From assembly GCA_947179485.1 (NCBI GenBank), contig OX359248.1, forward strand, positions 53,826,386 through 53,890,385: a stretch of 64,000 bases of DNA. The letters run 5' to 3'. The position numbers were made by a program, and so were the translations under genes. The DNA comes from Allacma fusca (lineage: Eukaryota > Arthropoda > Collembola > Symphypleona > Sminthuridae). Every line of letters begins with the position of its first letter. Positions within the stretch are counted from its first letter, which is position 1. Of the stretch, positions 1 to 13,855 are shown piece by piece. The notes beneath the pieces are model-generated. The model saw nothing but the letters and a program-made list of their open reading frames with translations. It did not search any database and was not told the origin of the DNA.

Positions 1-3000
1 GCTTGAGTATTATCATTATATATTGGTAGAAAAATGTAGTGAAAAGTTGCCTTTTCCCCCATGTCGACACAAAAGGTAGACGTTTCTTTCTCCATCCCTC
101 GTATTCCCTCCTCCCTCCCAGTGATACATTACAATGTAAGAATTTCTGAGGAAACAAGTACCTATTTATTACGGACGGGGATCACTATACCAACTGTCAA
201 AATGTTGATAGATTAAGCTCTTGCGTAGATTTATGATCGATTAGCTGAATTTTATGACTGCATCAATGAGTCTTCTTGGAATAAACAGCGTCCTCTCGGT
301 AACCAGTCCCTTTGTAATTGCTGTCGTTGGTTTGGACGCCTTCTCCCTCCTAACGATCTTACATTCAAAATTCTTTATGGCTATTCCACTTTTTTAGTCT
401 TTAGCGGGAAGTGAACGTTGGGAGAGACTCCCATATGGGACTCTTAATGATCGTTAAATATCGAGGCTGGTGATACTTAGATTTTTACAAGCATTATTTA
501 CTGTAAGTATCCATGTCTCTCTCTCTCTTTCTCTTTCTCTGTCTATCCATCTATAATAATAATTATTATCGAAAGCTACTTTAAAGTCTAGTTAATGGAA
601 ATTACTTAGAAATATGCCTCTCAGACAATGTTGATCTAACTCCCAGTTTCCCCAGGAGTCACAATATTGACCAGTGAACATTAGGCAATAACTTATTCCC
701 TTGGTGTAATATGGGACGGTTTAGTAATAAAAAATGAAGGTTACGCATAGAACGTGAGTGCGAATTACTCGTCCTAGTGGAATATTCCAAGTGTGTGAGG
801 AACCACTTCAATTATTATGGTTCGCAAATTATGGGATCTCCATTTTCTACTGTCGGACCACTTGGATTCCGACTTTTGATTGAATTCCCTCTCATAGTTG
901 GGTATAGTGTACTGGAGACGCAGTCCATGGATAAACATGCATATATAAATGTGTGTTTTTACAGTAATTACATTATATAATACTTGATAATAATTATTCA
1001 CTCGGCTCCTGCCTCATACCATGCGTTACTCTTCTTCAAACTAACAATAAGGGAATGTACGTGAGAGATGTCTGTGCATGAATTAGTAGGATTTCATAAC
1101 TTAGGGCATCGTTGCTCATATGATCTTGTCTTACAATCTGATTGAAATACTGTATAGTGAGTCTTTTAGCATGTGATGCTGTTCGGAGCGAAAAAATGTG
1201 AGGCTTTTTTTTGCTGGGGCCGCACCACACGTGGAAAGCTATTATTGCAACACTAGATATACATAGATGATGCATGTAACTGTTGGATGATTTCTGTTCC
1301 TCCGTTGATGCAAAAAGGCTTGAAAGAAACAATGCGTAGTACTGGATGTATCTACGGATTTGTGTATTTTTATAATGTACTTACTCATGGTACTCCCAGT
1401 AATGTGCTGCCAATAAGGGATGCATAATTACATTAGGCAAGTTAGGTTGGGATGGAGCTTCTTCAGTATGTATAGCTAGTAATAATGTGCATTTGTTTGT
1501 GGGAAGAGGTTTTTGGTACAGACTGCATCTAAGTACCTATGTACATACACTGTAGAAGGACGAAGATGTAGATACATAGCTGGCAAAATTGAGCAGAGGT
1601 TTCGAGACGCACAGATTGCTTTGGCACACATGACATTATGTGAGCTCGGGAGTTTTTAGCAGTAGAAAGATCATGTAAAAATGTAGTTCGAAGCGTTGTT
1701 GTAAAAATTACTTGTTGGAAAAATCCTGAGAATTTGTGTGTACAATGTCGATGATGATAGTAATGATGATGATGATAGAGCATGGTGCATGTCTAGACAG
1801 TAGAGGACATGGAACGACGGACAGACGGATTAGTTTTTTGAAAGCCTCTCATTCTCTCTCTCTCTCTTTCTATCCTGGTTACAGTGGGCTATTACTATTA
1901 GAGACCCCGTTGTACTCGGCAAGATCTCTTTCCCGATAGTGGCTAAAATGCTCTTGGACCTTGTCGTTTACCGCAATGCTATTTTTTTTAGCCTTATGAG
2001 GGCATTCCATAGTTGGAGCCATATGTCGTAGCATAAGGGGTGCTCGGGCCTAGAGATTCCACTGTATATGCAAATGCTGGGAAGTCTTTAAAGGTGAGAA
2101 GTGAGAATAGCATGTATTTCTATGATTTTCTCCTGAAGGAATAAAAAATTGAGGCCTTTTGGTATTGTGCAAATTTTATGTTTACTTTTTCATTGTGAGA
2201 GGCTTCGAGGATGTGCTTGAGCCACTGTCTGGCATTATAATATATGAGAGCTTATAGCCATTGGACAGTTGCAGTGTTGCAGGATTGGTTCCCATGCGTG
2301 TGGGTTATGTGCACCACACTGTCAAGTTATAAGATTGAGTTGATCCTCTGAGTGCAAAATTATTTGGTGTGCATAACTCGTAGGACATTGGGAAAGTAAA
2401 CGAATAATGTGTGCTTCGTTATACAGTAGTGGATTGGGACGGGGATTCTTCTCTTTCGTACACTGCATTCCCCGGTGTCGTGCCGGTGTGTCGGATTATG
2501 ACACAATTTCCAAAAATGTAACCCAATTTTCATAAAATCAATTGCACAAATGTTTCTCAAACTGCACAATAAAATGTGGACCACACATGAGGATAATATA
2601 GCATTGACAAACTGTGGGAGAATGTACAGAAACTAGGAATAAAAATAATTTGTTAATACTATTTGATCTTTCCGGCGGTAGGTGTAAATCGGTGCGAGGC
2701 GTGGAATTTTTTCTATACGACGCAATACGAGGTGTACCTTCTTGAATTTAGTACAAATTTATTATGTATGACCGTGGTGCACTGTAGGGAGGACCTGGCA
2801 CCGTTTTATTATAAGCCGGTAGAACATGTCATTAAAGTTGCAAATGTGCAAATGATGAAAAATCTCACCTGCTTATCAAGACTCTGAAGTAGTGTGTTCA
2901 AAAATATATGTATAGCTATGTATTTATTATGGATAATTATTTACAACAAATGGCTTTGCCAGACAAAAGCCCAGGTTGTAAGGCCGTCGACGTGTGTAGC

Positions 3001-6000
3001 ACCATTTCTTGTTTGACTTTCGTCATTGTTCCAAGTTCTCTCTCTCTCACATTCGTCTGCACTGCAATGTGCATGTAGTTCTTTTGTAGTGAGCCAAAGA
3101 AAGACGTGGCTCTGAGGCCATTTTTTCGAAATGAGAATTCACAGTATGCATGTTCCCATTTTTTAACATAATGATTACATGGCAGAGAGGACGTGGAGTG
3201 AGGTTATTCGTGAAGGATAGGTCCGGGTTTATTTGCCAACCCGTACTTATATATTTATGCAGTTTTACTTTTAGCTGCTAATGGGGTGGACACATTCCCT
3301 CAGAAATCATATTTGTATAGAAGTGCATATGAGGAGTGTTGATGCAAAACGTAATGTTCGTTTGTACAAATTTTATAGGAGAAACGAAAAACTTCAAACT
3401 AAAAGTTCGGAATTACAAGATTCTAATAATAATTGCATTTATATTGTAGTATCATGCTGTATCGCCCTGTAATTGCCAAAATCTCGGTCTAATGTCCGAA
3501 CATCAATTATTATAATGTGGGGTTTGGAAAAATCGGACCGGATCCGTTGTGCACAAAAAAATCTACATATTGATGTAATACTTTCTGGAACAAGTAATTA
3601 CATAATTATGTAATGTGTTACGCCTGATATTATTATCATACTTTAAATCGGAAAACATGCAATATTCGGATATTTAGCACGGCTGGAATTTAGGGCTGTG
3701 GGTTTATTCAGGTGCTCATCATAGATGTATTTGGACTTATTATTCCATTCTGCATTTTTTAGGGTCATAATCTAATTATTGTACCCACTTCCAATGATCT
3801 TTGACCCTGAGGATTTTACCACTCAGTGTTGTGTGATCTTTAGACCTTAGGATTTTACCCTCAATCGACTGGTGATCTTCAAAATTGCACTTATCAATAA
3901 CCCAGCTTTGGAGTATTGCGTTATGTGATATATGAAATTTCAAGTTGACTTACTCCGTTTTGCATCAATGCTCCTCTGCCATGTAATATGCATTGGACGT
4001 GTGCAACATAATGTTTAGATTCAGAAGACACTTGTACGTACGATTAAGTAAGTATTTTTATGCAGTGAGTGCAGTGTTAATAAAAAATAATATAAAAGGG
4101 ATTTATAAAATAGCACTATAAAGTACACACTTAGGAACTAATACGTATCTCGTGGCATTGTCTGAATTGAAATAATGTGATGTTTATTGCTGGTGTGCTA
4201 AATACTGCAGCAGAGGGAAAAAATCCGAAGGCAAAAGAGAAAAACCAAATCACTCAAACCTTGCCTTCACACAAGGGTTACATGTATACTCACTCAGTGA
4301 TCGGCAATTTATCATCTCTCTTCTGGTTTCCATCACTTGAAAATCTCTCACACATGAGGTGCTTTTGTGTTCTTTAACATCGTTGTGTTATGTTATTTCG
4401 TTATTTTATCTGTATTATTGCACACTCCCAATTCTCTGTTCTGTACCTAAGTTTGACGTGAATTTTTTAGTCTACAATAATTATTATTCCACACATTATG
4501 GTCCCTGAGTCATTCTGGACCGCCTGGTTGCATTACTCAACATCTATGGATTAATACTTTACAAGCCTAGTATTTTAATATCTCAACTCACCTATCGTAT
4601 CAATCAGTATTTCTGTGCTGTTACTTGTCAATACATGTAATTGTAAGTTATGTCGCAATACACGCCTATACAATAGTAATAACTATTGCAAAAAAAAAGT
4701 TTATGAACATATAACTTTGCTTCGGCACCTTTTAACTTCTTGGACTGGTGAGAATCAGGACAGTGTAGTCTTTAGGACTGTTTATAGATTTATTGACCTC
4801 TGGATCCAAATTGAATGCTGTAAATTCATTGATATACATACACCGTATATAACGTACCTACTCGACTCATATGGATGATCGTCAGGGAATGGTTCCGTAG
4901 ACAGATTTGGACAAAGATTAGGCTCGTCCAGTCTGTTAAAACTTCATGCTCGTGTCAGTCTCTTCTCCCCAAACTACAATTAGTTCCGGTGATTTCCATT
5001 CTGAGATGCCGAAACTCGTGTGGCTAGCCTTGCAATAATATTCTAGTGTATCGTTTTATGTTTGTTTTAAAATTATTGGGAGATAGCCACAATATACATA
5101 CGTGTGTATCTGTGTATTATATAATTACTAAACTAAAGAAGGAGCTGAGTAATTATTAATATTGCACATACATACATACATATTTGTAGGTATATAAAGT
5201 TCCTTGCGTATGTTACTGTAGGATCTTTCTAATATGAGCGTGTGCATAGATACATTACTCAAAAATATTTGAACGTACAATTCCTGAAGCTTACAGTAAT
5301 CTTGTTCTAGTACCAGGCTTTAACTACATAATTATTTATATGCTTAGACTTGAACTGGGAGTTGTGGAAAATATGACATGGGCAGCAGGTGGACAGGTCA
5401 TGACTCGGGATTGAGAAACTTCTTGCTCAGCATTTTGTCATTTGCATAAATCCAGGGATTACACACTCCAGAGAGTAATTGTTATTATAAGCATGTAATC
5501 ATGACCCAGCGGGGATAACTATGTAAAGTGTATGTACTCTGGCTAAAAGACTCTCTGTACAAAAACATTTTATGTGTCTGTAACGGTAAAGATTTAAGAC
5601 GCGTGTTTCATACACTCTCGTTTCTGAGCTCTGGTTGCAGACTATTTTTTTTACTACTTTGAAGGTGTGCTCTTATTAAGAGAGTAAATAATGTTAAATG
5701 AAAAGGGAGTAAATAAGAATATAAGTAAATATTTTAAATGAAAGTAACTACTTCGTTTTATTCTTTATTTTTTGTCTGGTCATAAGGAACGAAAATATTG
5801 AATGTGTTCAAGAGGTGCAAATATCCTTGTTGGAGGCATAGGCTACTTCTGTGTAGTAGATGTGTCTAGGTTTGTTTTTACATAAAATGATGTGGACCCA
5901 TACATAAATACATTCTTTTTACCGAAGCCAGTGCAGTTATCTGGTTTGTCCCTTTGTCGTCCCAACTCATACAAGGTGTGTGTAGAACTACTGGAAGTCT

Positions 6001-7462
6001 CCTGTTCATGTAGGAGATGTCATGGTTAAAAGAAAGTTTTAAGGGCTCTAATTTTTTGTGTGTCTAGATTTTAATGATGCCATAAAAATAAACATTTTCT
6101 CGTACTTGATTAACTTGAGTGTACTCATACCAGCGTAGTAGGTGTCAAGTCCAGTAAAAGGATATATAGTTACATTGTTATAGGATTTTGTGGGCTGAGA
6201 AAAAGCTGTTTTAAATCTTGGATCGGTCGAGGACGTGGAGGTACATCTGTATTTTGTATCTGTCTGTATCCTCTTTCTTGTACTGCCGGAGAGATAATCC
6301 TGTCTGTTTGGATGAATGTGTGTACTTATATAGGCAGTATGTTAAGAGTGTGAGGGTCTGAAAGGAGGTAATGTATGAGAAGAATGCCATCGGCCACGAA
6401 AGAATTTTACTACGTAGAAAATACTTGCACTAACGAGAGATAACAATGATAATAGCATAGGGAAAAAGGGAACCCTTTCCTAGCTTTCCTTCATTCATTC
6501 ATTTTTTTTTCTCCTACTCTCCTTACATATTCTATATAATGCTCGAAAGTATATTACGAGTTGTAAAGTTAAAAGAACGTGTTGTGGGGATCTTGTTGTA
6601 ACTCATGTTTTTTTTTCTCGGCCCTGTGTATACGTCTCGGTAGTGTGTAGTGTGTACATACTTAACTCAGTACTTTGTGAATGCAAGGGTATAGTAAAAT
6701 TGGAAAAAGGGAACTGTATTGCTTGTACAAAGGTAGATAAAAGTACTTCATAACTACTACTATTACATATAGGTATGCATATCTATTTATCGAGAAAAAC
6801 AGACTTTTCCCCTGCTTCCTCCCTGTTTTTTGTAGTAGTGGGATTTACGTACATATAGGGACTGGGCTAGTCGACTGCTGTGTAATGTGCACTGAGAGTC
6901 TTTAGCCTCAACTAGATTTCAGTTTTGCTCATCCAGGAGTCAAGAAAACAAGAAGGACTTGATTTGGAAATTGTTTTGTATGCAAGTGAGTATTTTGGAG
7001 TCGACGGGGAGATGAGGAGTATCTACTGCTATAGAGAGTTCAAGTCAATGGAATGGATATGCAATGTGTTCAGTTGGCCAATCTGTACAAAGGCATTCTG
7101 TTCCATTATATGTTTGTAACCATGAATTGACTATGGTACAAAAAAGTAACAATGTGGAGTTGGTGTAACATTTCGGGAGATTTTTTTCCCCATTCAAATC
7201 CTCGACTATTGAAATTTGTTTCGGACGGGGATTTTGTCAGGATTTATGTATTCCTTTTTCTGGGAAAGCAGCTTATAGTTGCTTTCCTTTGCAGAGGGGT
7301 TAGGCTGACTGAGATTACCTTGTAAGTATATTGGGTAAATAAAATCAAGCTGAAAAACGGGTTGCTCTTCGTATTCATAAGCAATTAGTTGTAGAAAGAA
7401 CAATGTGGACCCATTTAACATGTTAATGACAAGTGAACATGGTTGTTATTATATTTTTGAAG
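1..7462 (+). other. Gene-poor AT-rich stretch, probably first intron or upstream region of the follistatin gene
   Basis: No open frame in this stretch has a recognisable domain or signal peptide. The plus strand reads visibly T- and G-rich throughout, the same bias as in the follistatin introns downstream, which fits plus-strand transcription. Small features are a CT-rich microsatellite near 518-545, homopolymer runs, and a degenerate 40-bp direct repeat at 3794-3870 whose copies begin TGATCTTT. Candidate splice donors exist (for example near 6983) but none follows an exon that looks like a signal peptide. I infer an intron; the alternative is plain intergenic DNA. Confidence 0.45.
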
Positions 7463-10400
7463 GAGGTAGCTGTTGGCTGACGATGAATCGGAACGGGCTT
7501 TGCTCTGCCCTTCTCAAAACGGGTGCGACCAAGGAAGAATGTTGTAATAGCAATAATGAGTCCTTCTCCAATTCCGCCTCGGTGTCTTGGAGTGAGGGTG
7601 AATTGAGTCCCAGCTCCGTCTTCTACATGCATGTCCAGGGTGGAGTTCCTTGTTCCAGATGCAGAGGTACTCACATAGTAGTAATTACAAATGTACTTAA
7701 GTATTCTTCCAGCTTGTTACGTATACCACCTTGTTATTGTGACTCACAATTAGTGTCAGGACGCCAGGAGTTTATACACGTAAATGTATGGAAGAATACT
7801 TGTTTTATAATTGTGTAATCGAGCGTGTAGGATTATTTTAATAAATGTATTTTGTTTTCCTTATTTTTAGGGGCAATGTATTGTATGTGTAATAAACACA
7901 ATTAATGTTTTATATTTGTATGCATGATACCAGCTCTGACTTTGGATTCATTTGTGTAGTATTCAGTAGTGATCAGTAATTCTTATTAATCTGTACGTAA
8001 GTAGATTGCGTTCGTAGGTGTAAAAATTTACATCAAATCAGGTAGTGGGAAATGTAATTATATACAAAAACATACTGCACTACATAGATCGTCAATTTAA
8101 AGATAAATGAAGAAGGAAAATATGTTTATAGGGAGTAATTTCAAATTGCGTTAAGTACAATTAGTTCAAGAATAACTCTGGCAAGCATTCTAGAGTATGA
8201 AATTGATAATTTAATGAGGTGTTTCACTATTATGTACTATGTATAGGTACATGAATCATTTATTGGTATGTAATGTCCTGGACATTGTCAAACTATTTAT
8301 TTACTAAAATTTGCAGAAACATGCGAAGGGGTTAAGTGCGGGCCAAATCAGAAGTGTGTCATCCGGAATGGTGTCCCTAAATGTGTGTGTTCTCCGAATT
8401 GTGCAGCGTTCCGGAATCAGAGAGGGAAAGTACATCATAAAGGTCCGGTGTGTGGCTCAGATGGTAAAACTTACAAGTCTACCTGTAGACTATTGAAGCG
8501 ATCTTGCAGGAGGAAAATTAATCTGACTATATCTTACTATGGATCCTGTAAACGTAAGTACATTTTGTTTTCGAGTTAAGAAAAAATATATTTACAGAGG
8601 CTGGATGAGAAATGTAGGCATTTTTTAAATTGACTCAGTCCCATCAATCGATTCAACGTGAAGATGCTAGAAATTGCTTCAATCTATGTGTAGTGCTTTT
8701 ATGTTCTTAAAAAATGATTAGTATTTTTTTTAGTAATAATGTAATTATTTTTATTTTCAGTCTCCTGTTCGAAACTTACATGCCCATCGAAAAAGCGCTG
8801 TTTACTGGACCAGAATATGATCCCTCACTGTGTAAATTGTTCGCAGAGGAAGTGTAGTAGTAGCAGCAACAATGCTACGATGGGTTTCAAGGGATCTCTG
8901 GTAAAGGCTGTGTGTGGATCGGATGGATTGACTTATGCCAGTATGTGTGATTTGAGGCAAGCAGCTTGCCAACGAGGCAAAGCGATTCCTGTGGCGTACA
9001 AAGGCCCTTGTAAAAGTAAGCGGTTATGGAAATTCTACTAGTAGGTAAATGTAATTTATTTGAACAACAACAACAACACATATTTCTTTTACAACAGCAT
9101 GTTCTTCGTTAATTTATGAGTTCGAGCGTATTTGAGAAACATGTAATGGTAGAATATAATGAGCTTTTTCGTTGTTGTCAGTGAGTTGGAAGAATTTGCA
9201 AACTTGATCGGTATTTTGTCGAGTGGCAGTGATTTAAAAAGAATATTTAGTTTGTGTAGTGTCAGGGAGTACAAGCTACATTGAGAAGGGTGAGATGTGA
9301 AGAAAGGAAATATTTCTCTTATGTACATATGTCCAACATATCTGATGATACATTGATGTGTATGGCGGAGTGTAAGTATTAGTCTGTAAAATGTTTTGTA
9401 GAATACTCTTCTTCATTTGTCGAATAGCGTGTCGACCCTCAACTTGTTCTTGAAGGCCGTTCTTTTCACGCACAGGAGAATGTGTTTGCAGCGTAGCTCA
9501 ATTCTAGGAGTTTGAATGGGTGAATGGAATTGGAAGGCAAATGGGACAAGTTCTTGTGTGATGCTCATTTCTCAGTCATTTGTTTTCTGTTATCATTTTC
9601 CCCATCTTGGGTTCCCTCTCATTTCTATGTACTCACATATGTGTCTGTCACCTTTGGAATCTCATTTTCTTTTCTACCCGTGCAAAGCCTCAATGATAAT
9701 TATTACACTGTACATCTAGGAGAGTAACAGCGCGCCCTCATAATATATCTCCTGTCTCCTCACAGCATCAAACCTAATAGTTTACCAGTATAGTCTAAAT
9801 ATATATGCAGAGTTGTATGTTGTGCTTTTGTTGCTGTAACTATATATATATATATGTAGTACATATACGATACACAGTAGTTCACCTGTACCTATGCAGT
9901 GTATATAAATTTAAGTACTATTTCATTTATTCGTCGATTCTCACTTTGCTTATTGTTAATTGAAAATAATTATTCATTACTGTAATAATTAGTTTTGATA
10001 TGCTGTATGCAAGGTTACAAAGAGAAACTAAAGGTAATAAAAATGTATAGTGACTGTTTTTAGAAGATTATGTTGTTCTGATATTCTTTCAATATCTAAG
10101 TACCTCTATTAGAAGTTTGGGATTGAAAATACCTAGAAAATTCCATGTCAACCACCATAGTCCTATAATTTACACATTATCGTACTTTGACGTACGTAGA
10201 TCTAGATAGCTGTAAGCCTGAGATGAGGTTTTTGTATATGTGCTGTTAGTTTTTAGAGAGGGCAAGCAATTGAATTAATGTTCACAGTCAATTCTTAAAA
10301 ATGTGTAGTCTTATTTTAAATTCCTGTGTTAATGCCTTTGTAATATGTACTGTGCTAGCAAGTATGAATGAATGGTTGCTAATGTTAATGTAATGTTATT

Positions 10401-10672
10401 GTTTCTTATATTTAGAACGAGCAACTTGTAACTCTATTCGATGTTCCGAGGGCCAGTCATGTCTATTGGAGTTGGGATCTAGGAAGCCCAGATGTGTCAC
10501 CTGTTCAAAACCAAGGTGGTGTCGGAAATCAAGAAATGATAGTATTGTTGGACCCTTGTGTGGTACCAATGGGCAAACGTACAATAATTGGTGTGAACTG
10601 AGTGAAGATTCTTGCTCTACTGGAATTGCATTGGACACGAAACATTTTGGGAGGTGTAAAAGAGATATGTAG
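7463..10672 (+). CDS. Fs: Follistatin (TB domain plus three follistatin/Kazal modules), 5' end missing
   Basis: Secreted antagonist that binds activin/BMP-type ligands outside the cell. Four exons are visible: 7463-7666, 8317-8553, 8761-9015 and 10416-10672. Exon 1 encodes the N-terminal TB domain (SCWL start, KEECC core, SVSWSEGEL). Each of the other three encodes one follistatin module: an EGF-like half, then a Kazal half with the signature VCGSDGKTY, VCGSDGLTY or LCGTNGQTY followed by a C...C...C pattern. Every internal boundary is phase 1, so each domain sits on its own symmetric exon, as in vertebrate follistatin genes. The lengths (204+237+255+257 nt) give one continuous frame of about 317 residues ending in TAG at 10670-10672. 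The first exon (initiator Met and signal peptide) was not found; it may lie upstream or outside the window. The 7463 start is the acceptor after a T-rich tract and could be a few bases off. Confidence 0.93.
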
Positions 10673-11500
10673 AAGTCTGTTAGGGCCTGTCAAAAAATCT
10701 CTAGCAGTTCATTGTGTGCATTTACACAATTCAAGGTATACTTCAGTGTTGGTGTTGAAAAAATTTAATGTATGCCATTTATAAGATTTACAAGTATGGT
10801 GATAATTTAATTTTTAATTTTTGTAGAAAATTATTTTCAATAATATTCCGGCGGTTTGCCACTTTCTAAATGAGTATAATGCTGTGTGCGGCATTGAATT
10901 TGTTGGTAATTTGATTGAGGAGACGAGGATTGTAAAATTATTGCTCACTCAGTGCGATTTGTTTCGTGGAAATAGAATAAACTTGTATGACCCTTGAGTA
11001 TTTAATTGTGCATTAAAAGTTTAATTGAAAAATTACCGGTGGTGAAATTGCACAAATGTATTGACTATTGGTAGGATGATGAGGGTAGTTTGATGTCTAG
11101 TTAACTATTTGGTAGAGCTAGTTTCCTAGCATAGATTTTATTAGCGACTCTCCTACAATGGGGATTAAGTGTGATAGCTTTGTGTAGGCTAGTAAATAGT
11201 TGTAGCTGTAGTTGAGATGAATTTGTTATACTCCCAATGTGTACTTTTAATGTTTTTCAGCCTAAGTAATATTAATTATTTTATTGCAAATTCATTAATA
11301 ACTATTATTTAAGGTAAATTTATAATTTTGTTCTTCCACTGATTATTTATTGGAGGAGTTGTGTTCACATGAACAAGTCAACATGTCGAACGTATATGTC
11401 AACACGCTGAGGACAGAAGCAGAGACTGATTTTTTTGTTTTTAAGACCACAGTATTCTCATTGTATTCTATAATGTTGAATGAAGCTTCCGAAATTTTAA
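10673..11500 (+). other. Follistatin 3' UTR and downstream sequence
   Basis: No gene is seen. A canonical AATAAA lies at 10976-10981, about 300 bases after the follistatin stop, and is the likely poly(A) signal. The plus strand stays T/G-rich to about 11.4 kb and then becomes A/C-rich. Confidence 0.5.
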
Positions 11501-12499
11501 AGTACATCCATGTCTAGAAAATTGATTTATCACTGAATAAATTATACGATTATTTTATGTTTTCAGCTTTAATATTGCAGCATAATTAATGTCAGCAGTT
11601 ATAGTACTGTACTTAAAGAATTCATTGCGCATCATGCAAAAATCATCTCGTTTGTGTAATTCATCGAGGAAATAATTCAATAAACACTATCCATCATCGA
11701 TACCAATTCTAAAAAAGGTTCATCTATTTTAGGAAACTAAAAGAAAAGTTTCATGATTAACTTGCACTTAAACTGAATTCTACTTACAGATTACGTAGCT
11801 GTGATGTTGGAATATTAGAAAAGTTGTCCCTTATGACAATGAAAAAAGAGAAAGAAAAGTCTTCAAATCTATCAAGGTTGAATCACATTACCACATAATC
11901 TAGACATTGTAACGCACCATTATTTCTTTCATAACCTTCAGCACTCATTTAGTGAAACCAAGTTAAAATTAATTTGTAAAACACATACCTGTATTTGAAA
12001 TGTTCTAAAACCAACCATAGGAATTCATAGCTAAAAAACTAAAATACAATATCCTTGTAACTATAAAATACTTCATGATTTCCTTGCAAGTGCAAGTAGT
12101 AAAAACATTACATTTACAGCTATACGACATAATTAATTATTGCTTATAAAATCTCCCTCCTACAATGTCAAAATAAATGACTATTCAAACCTACTACATA
12201 ATTGAGTTATAAGCTGTAATATAACTTACACATAGAACAAGAGTATTAACATTATTTCACAGCCTATATTACGTTAAAATGGAAAACAATCGTAAAAAGT
12301 TCCTCCACCCTGTTAAAATACTACACTACGTAACTACCACTACTTTTGTACTCGTTAACCGAAACTAAGAATTTGGCATTCGTCAAGCTAAAAATGTAAT
12401 GTATATGTATAGTCTATAAGTCTACTGAGTGATGAAACAACCAATTCTAAAATAACATTAGCCAATGGAACAGTAGCGAAATCAAATGAATTTGGTTTT
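11501..12499. other. Intergenic or 3' flank of the ARL14EP-like gene
   Basis: AT-rich and now A/C-rich on the plus strand, fitting minus-strand transcription. No supported coding exon or repeat was found. Confidence 0.4.
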
Positions 12500-13792
12500 T
12501 CATTCGAATTTGCTAGAAAATCCGTATCTGGCCTCAGTTTGAGGATGCTTCAGTATTTTGTTACGTCCTTCAATTTCCACAGTATCGTAGACCCAACGAC
12601 GATTAGTTCTACAAAAAAAAAGTAAAATGACAAATTACACAATTTTCGCTATTCTCCGTATTTTGTTATTAATTCAGAACAGACCACCTTCACGTCACAT
12701 CTCTGTTCAAATTATGAATGAGACAGTCTAAATCTCAGGCCAAGCATCGCCTTCTTTTACTGGTAACAATTCAATTTGAAACAATTATCGAAAATTAGAA
12801 CATCAAGACCAATCAGATATTACAAAAACTACCGAGGGACCATCAAAATACCACATTCATTCACATTTAATATTCTGAAACAACTGACAATATTTCCTGG
12901 ATTTGTCATTCGGAATAATCAAAGTTTTAAAAGACCAGTGTACTACTTAACATACGTACTAATTATCTGTATACGTACTAAAGCAGCTACAGACACTCAA
13001 AATTAACCGTTAAAAAACAACCCTCCCAGACAATTTTGGGTATCTACCTAGATCTATTTAACCAATACTCTCACCCACCTGCATTCATGCCCACACCGAC
13101 CATCCCCACAAGACTTGCATGGGAAATGACAACCTGGACATTTAGGTTCTAAACAGTCACATATCTCAAATTCATCCGCATTCACTATCGGCCGACCGTC
13201 AGGGTAGTAATATCGCCGCCTTTCCAAAACAAAGAGAAGCATTCACTGAACTGCCCATTCCTTATCTACTCGTAACCACGAATCAAATCAACGAATATGT
13301 AAAGAGAAACACTGGCCCACTTAATTCCAAAACCTCCAGGTATTTATTACACAGTGACTCCCTCAGCTCATATAAAATGTAAGTACATCCAATATTCTAC
13401 TTAAACATCTTATTCAAATATCTTATCATAACTTACTTATTTTTCTTTTGCTTCCGAAGAGAATTATCGGGGTCAAAGTCTGCCATGAATTTCATTTCGT
13501 CATTTAAATTCTGTTCCCTCTGAAAAAAAAAGAAAGCATTTCAGGATCACACATGGCAGTATCCATTCATGAATTAATTTAGCATTTATGAATAAAATGT
13601 TAGAATAGCTGGAACTAAAATATCTCAAGAAATAAGAATTGTATGGACTCTCACTTGACGGGCATTCCGACGTTCCTCCTCTTGCTTACTACTACTACTG
13701 TCCGACGAAATCTCCATGATTTCCAAAATGTCATCGTCAATCAAGTCTTGAACTCTTCTTCCGGAAGTGCTCTTGTTCGAATTCGAAGTCAT
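12500..13792 (-). CDS. ARL14EP/ARF7EP_C-domain protein, complete, four exons
   Basis: Related to the ARL14 effector protein family. In mammals the named member links ARL14 GTPase vesicles to myosin 1E; its role here is inferred only from homology. Exons in transcript order are 13655-13792, 13437-13519, 13079-13219 and 12500-12608. Lengths 138+83+141+109 equal 471 nt, so the protein is 156 residues and all phases agree. Residues 1-46 are Ser/Asp/Glu-rich and look disordered. The C-terminal Cys-rich domain spans about residues 80-140, with [26 protein letters not shown] and then [13 protein letters not shown], the hallmark of ARF7EP_C and a probable zinc-binding fold. I start at the Met of 13790-13792. 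An in-frame upstream Met at 13853-13855 would add 21 residues and cannot be excluded. The protein is shorter than the roughly 260-residue human ARL14EP. Confidence 0.88.
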
Positions 13793-13855
13793 GTTGATAA
13801 TCTTATAATTTAATTTGTAATGAGTAATGAGTTCACTTTCTGATATCGACTTCAA

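Noticed and set aside
6925-7119. Possible first exon of follistatin
   Set aside because: It has a splice donor-like site near 6983 but no initiator Met with a hydrophobic signal sequence, and the phase is not supported.
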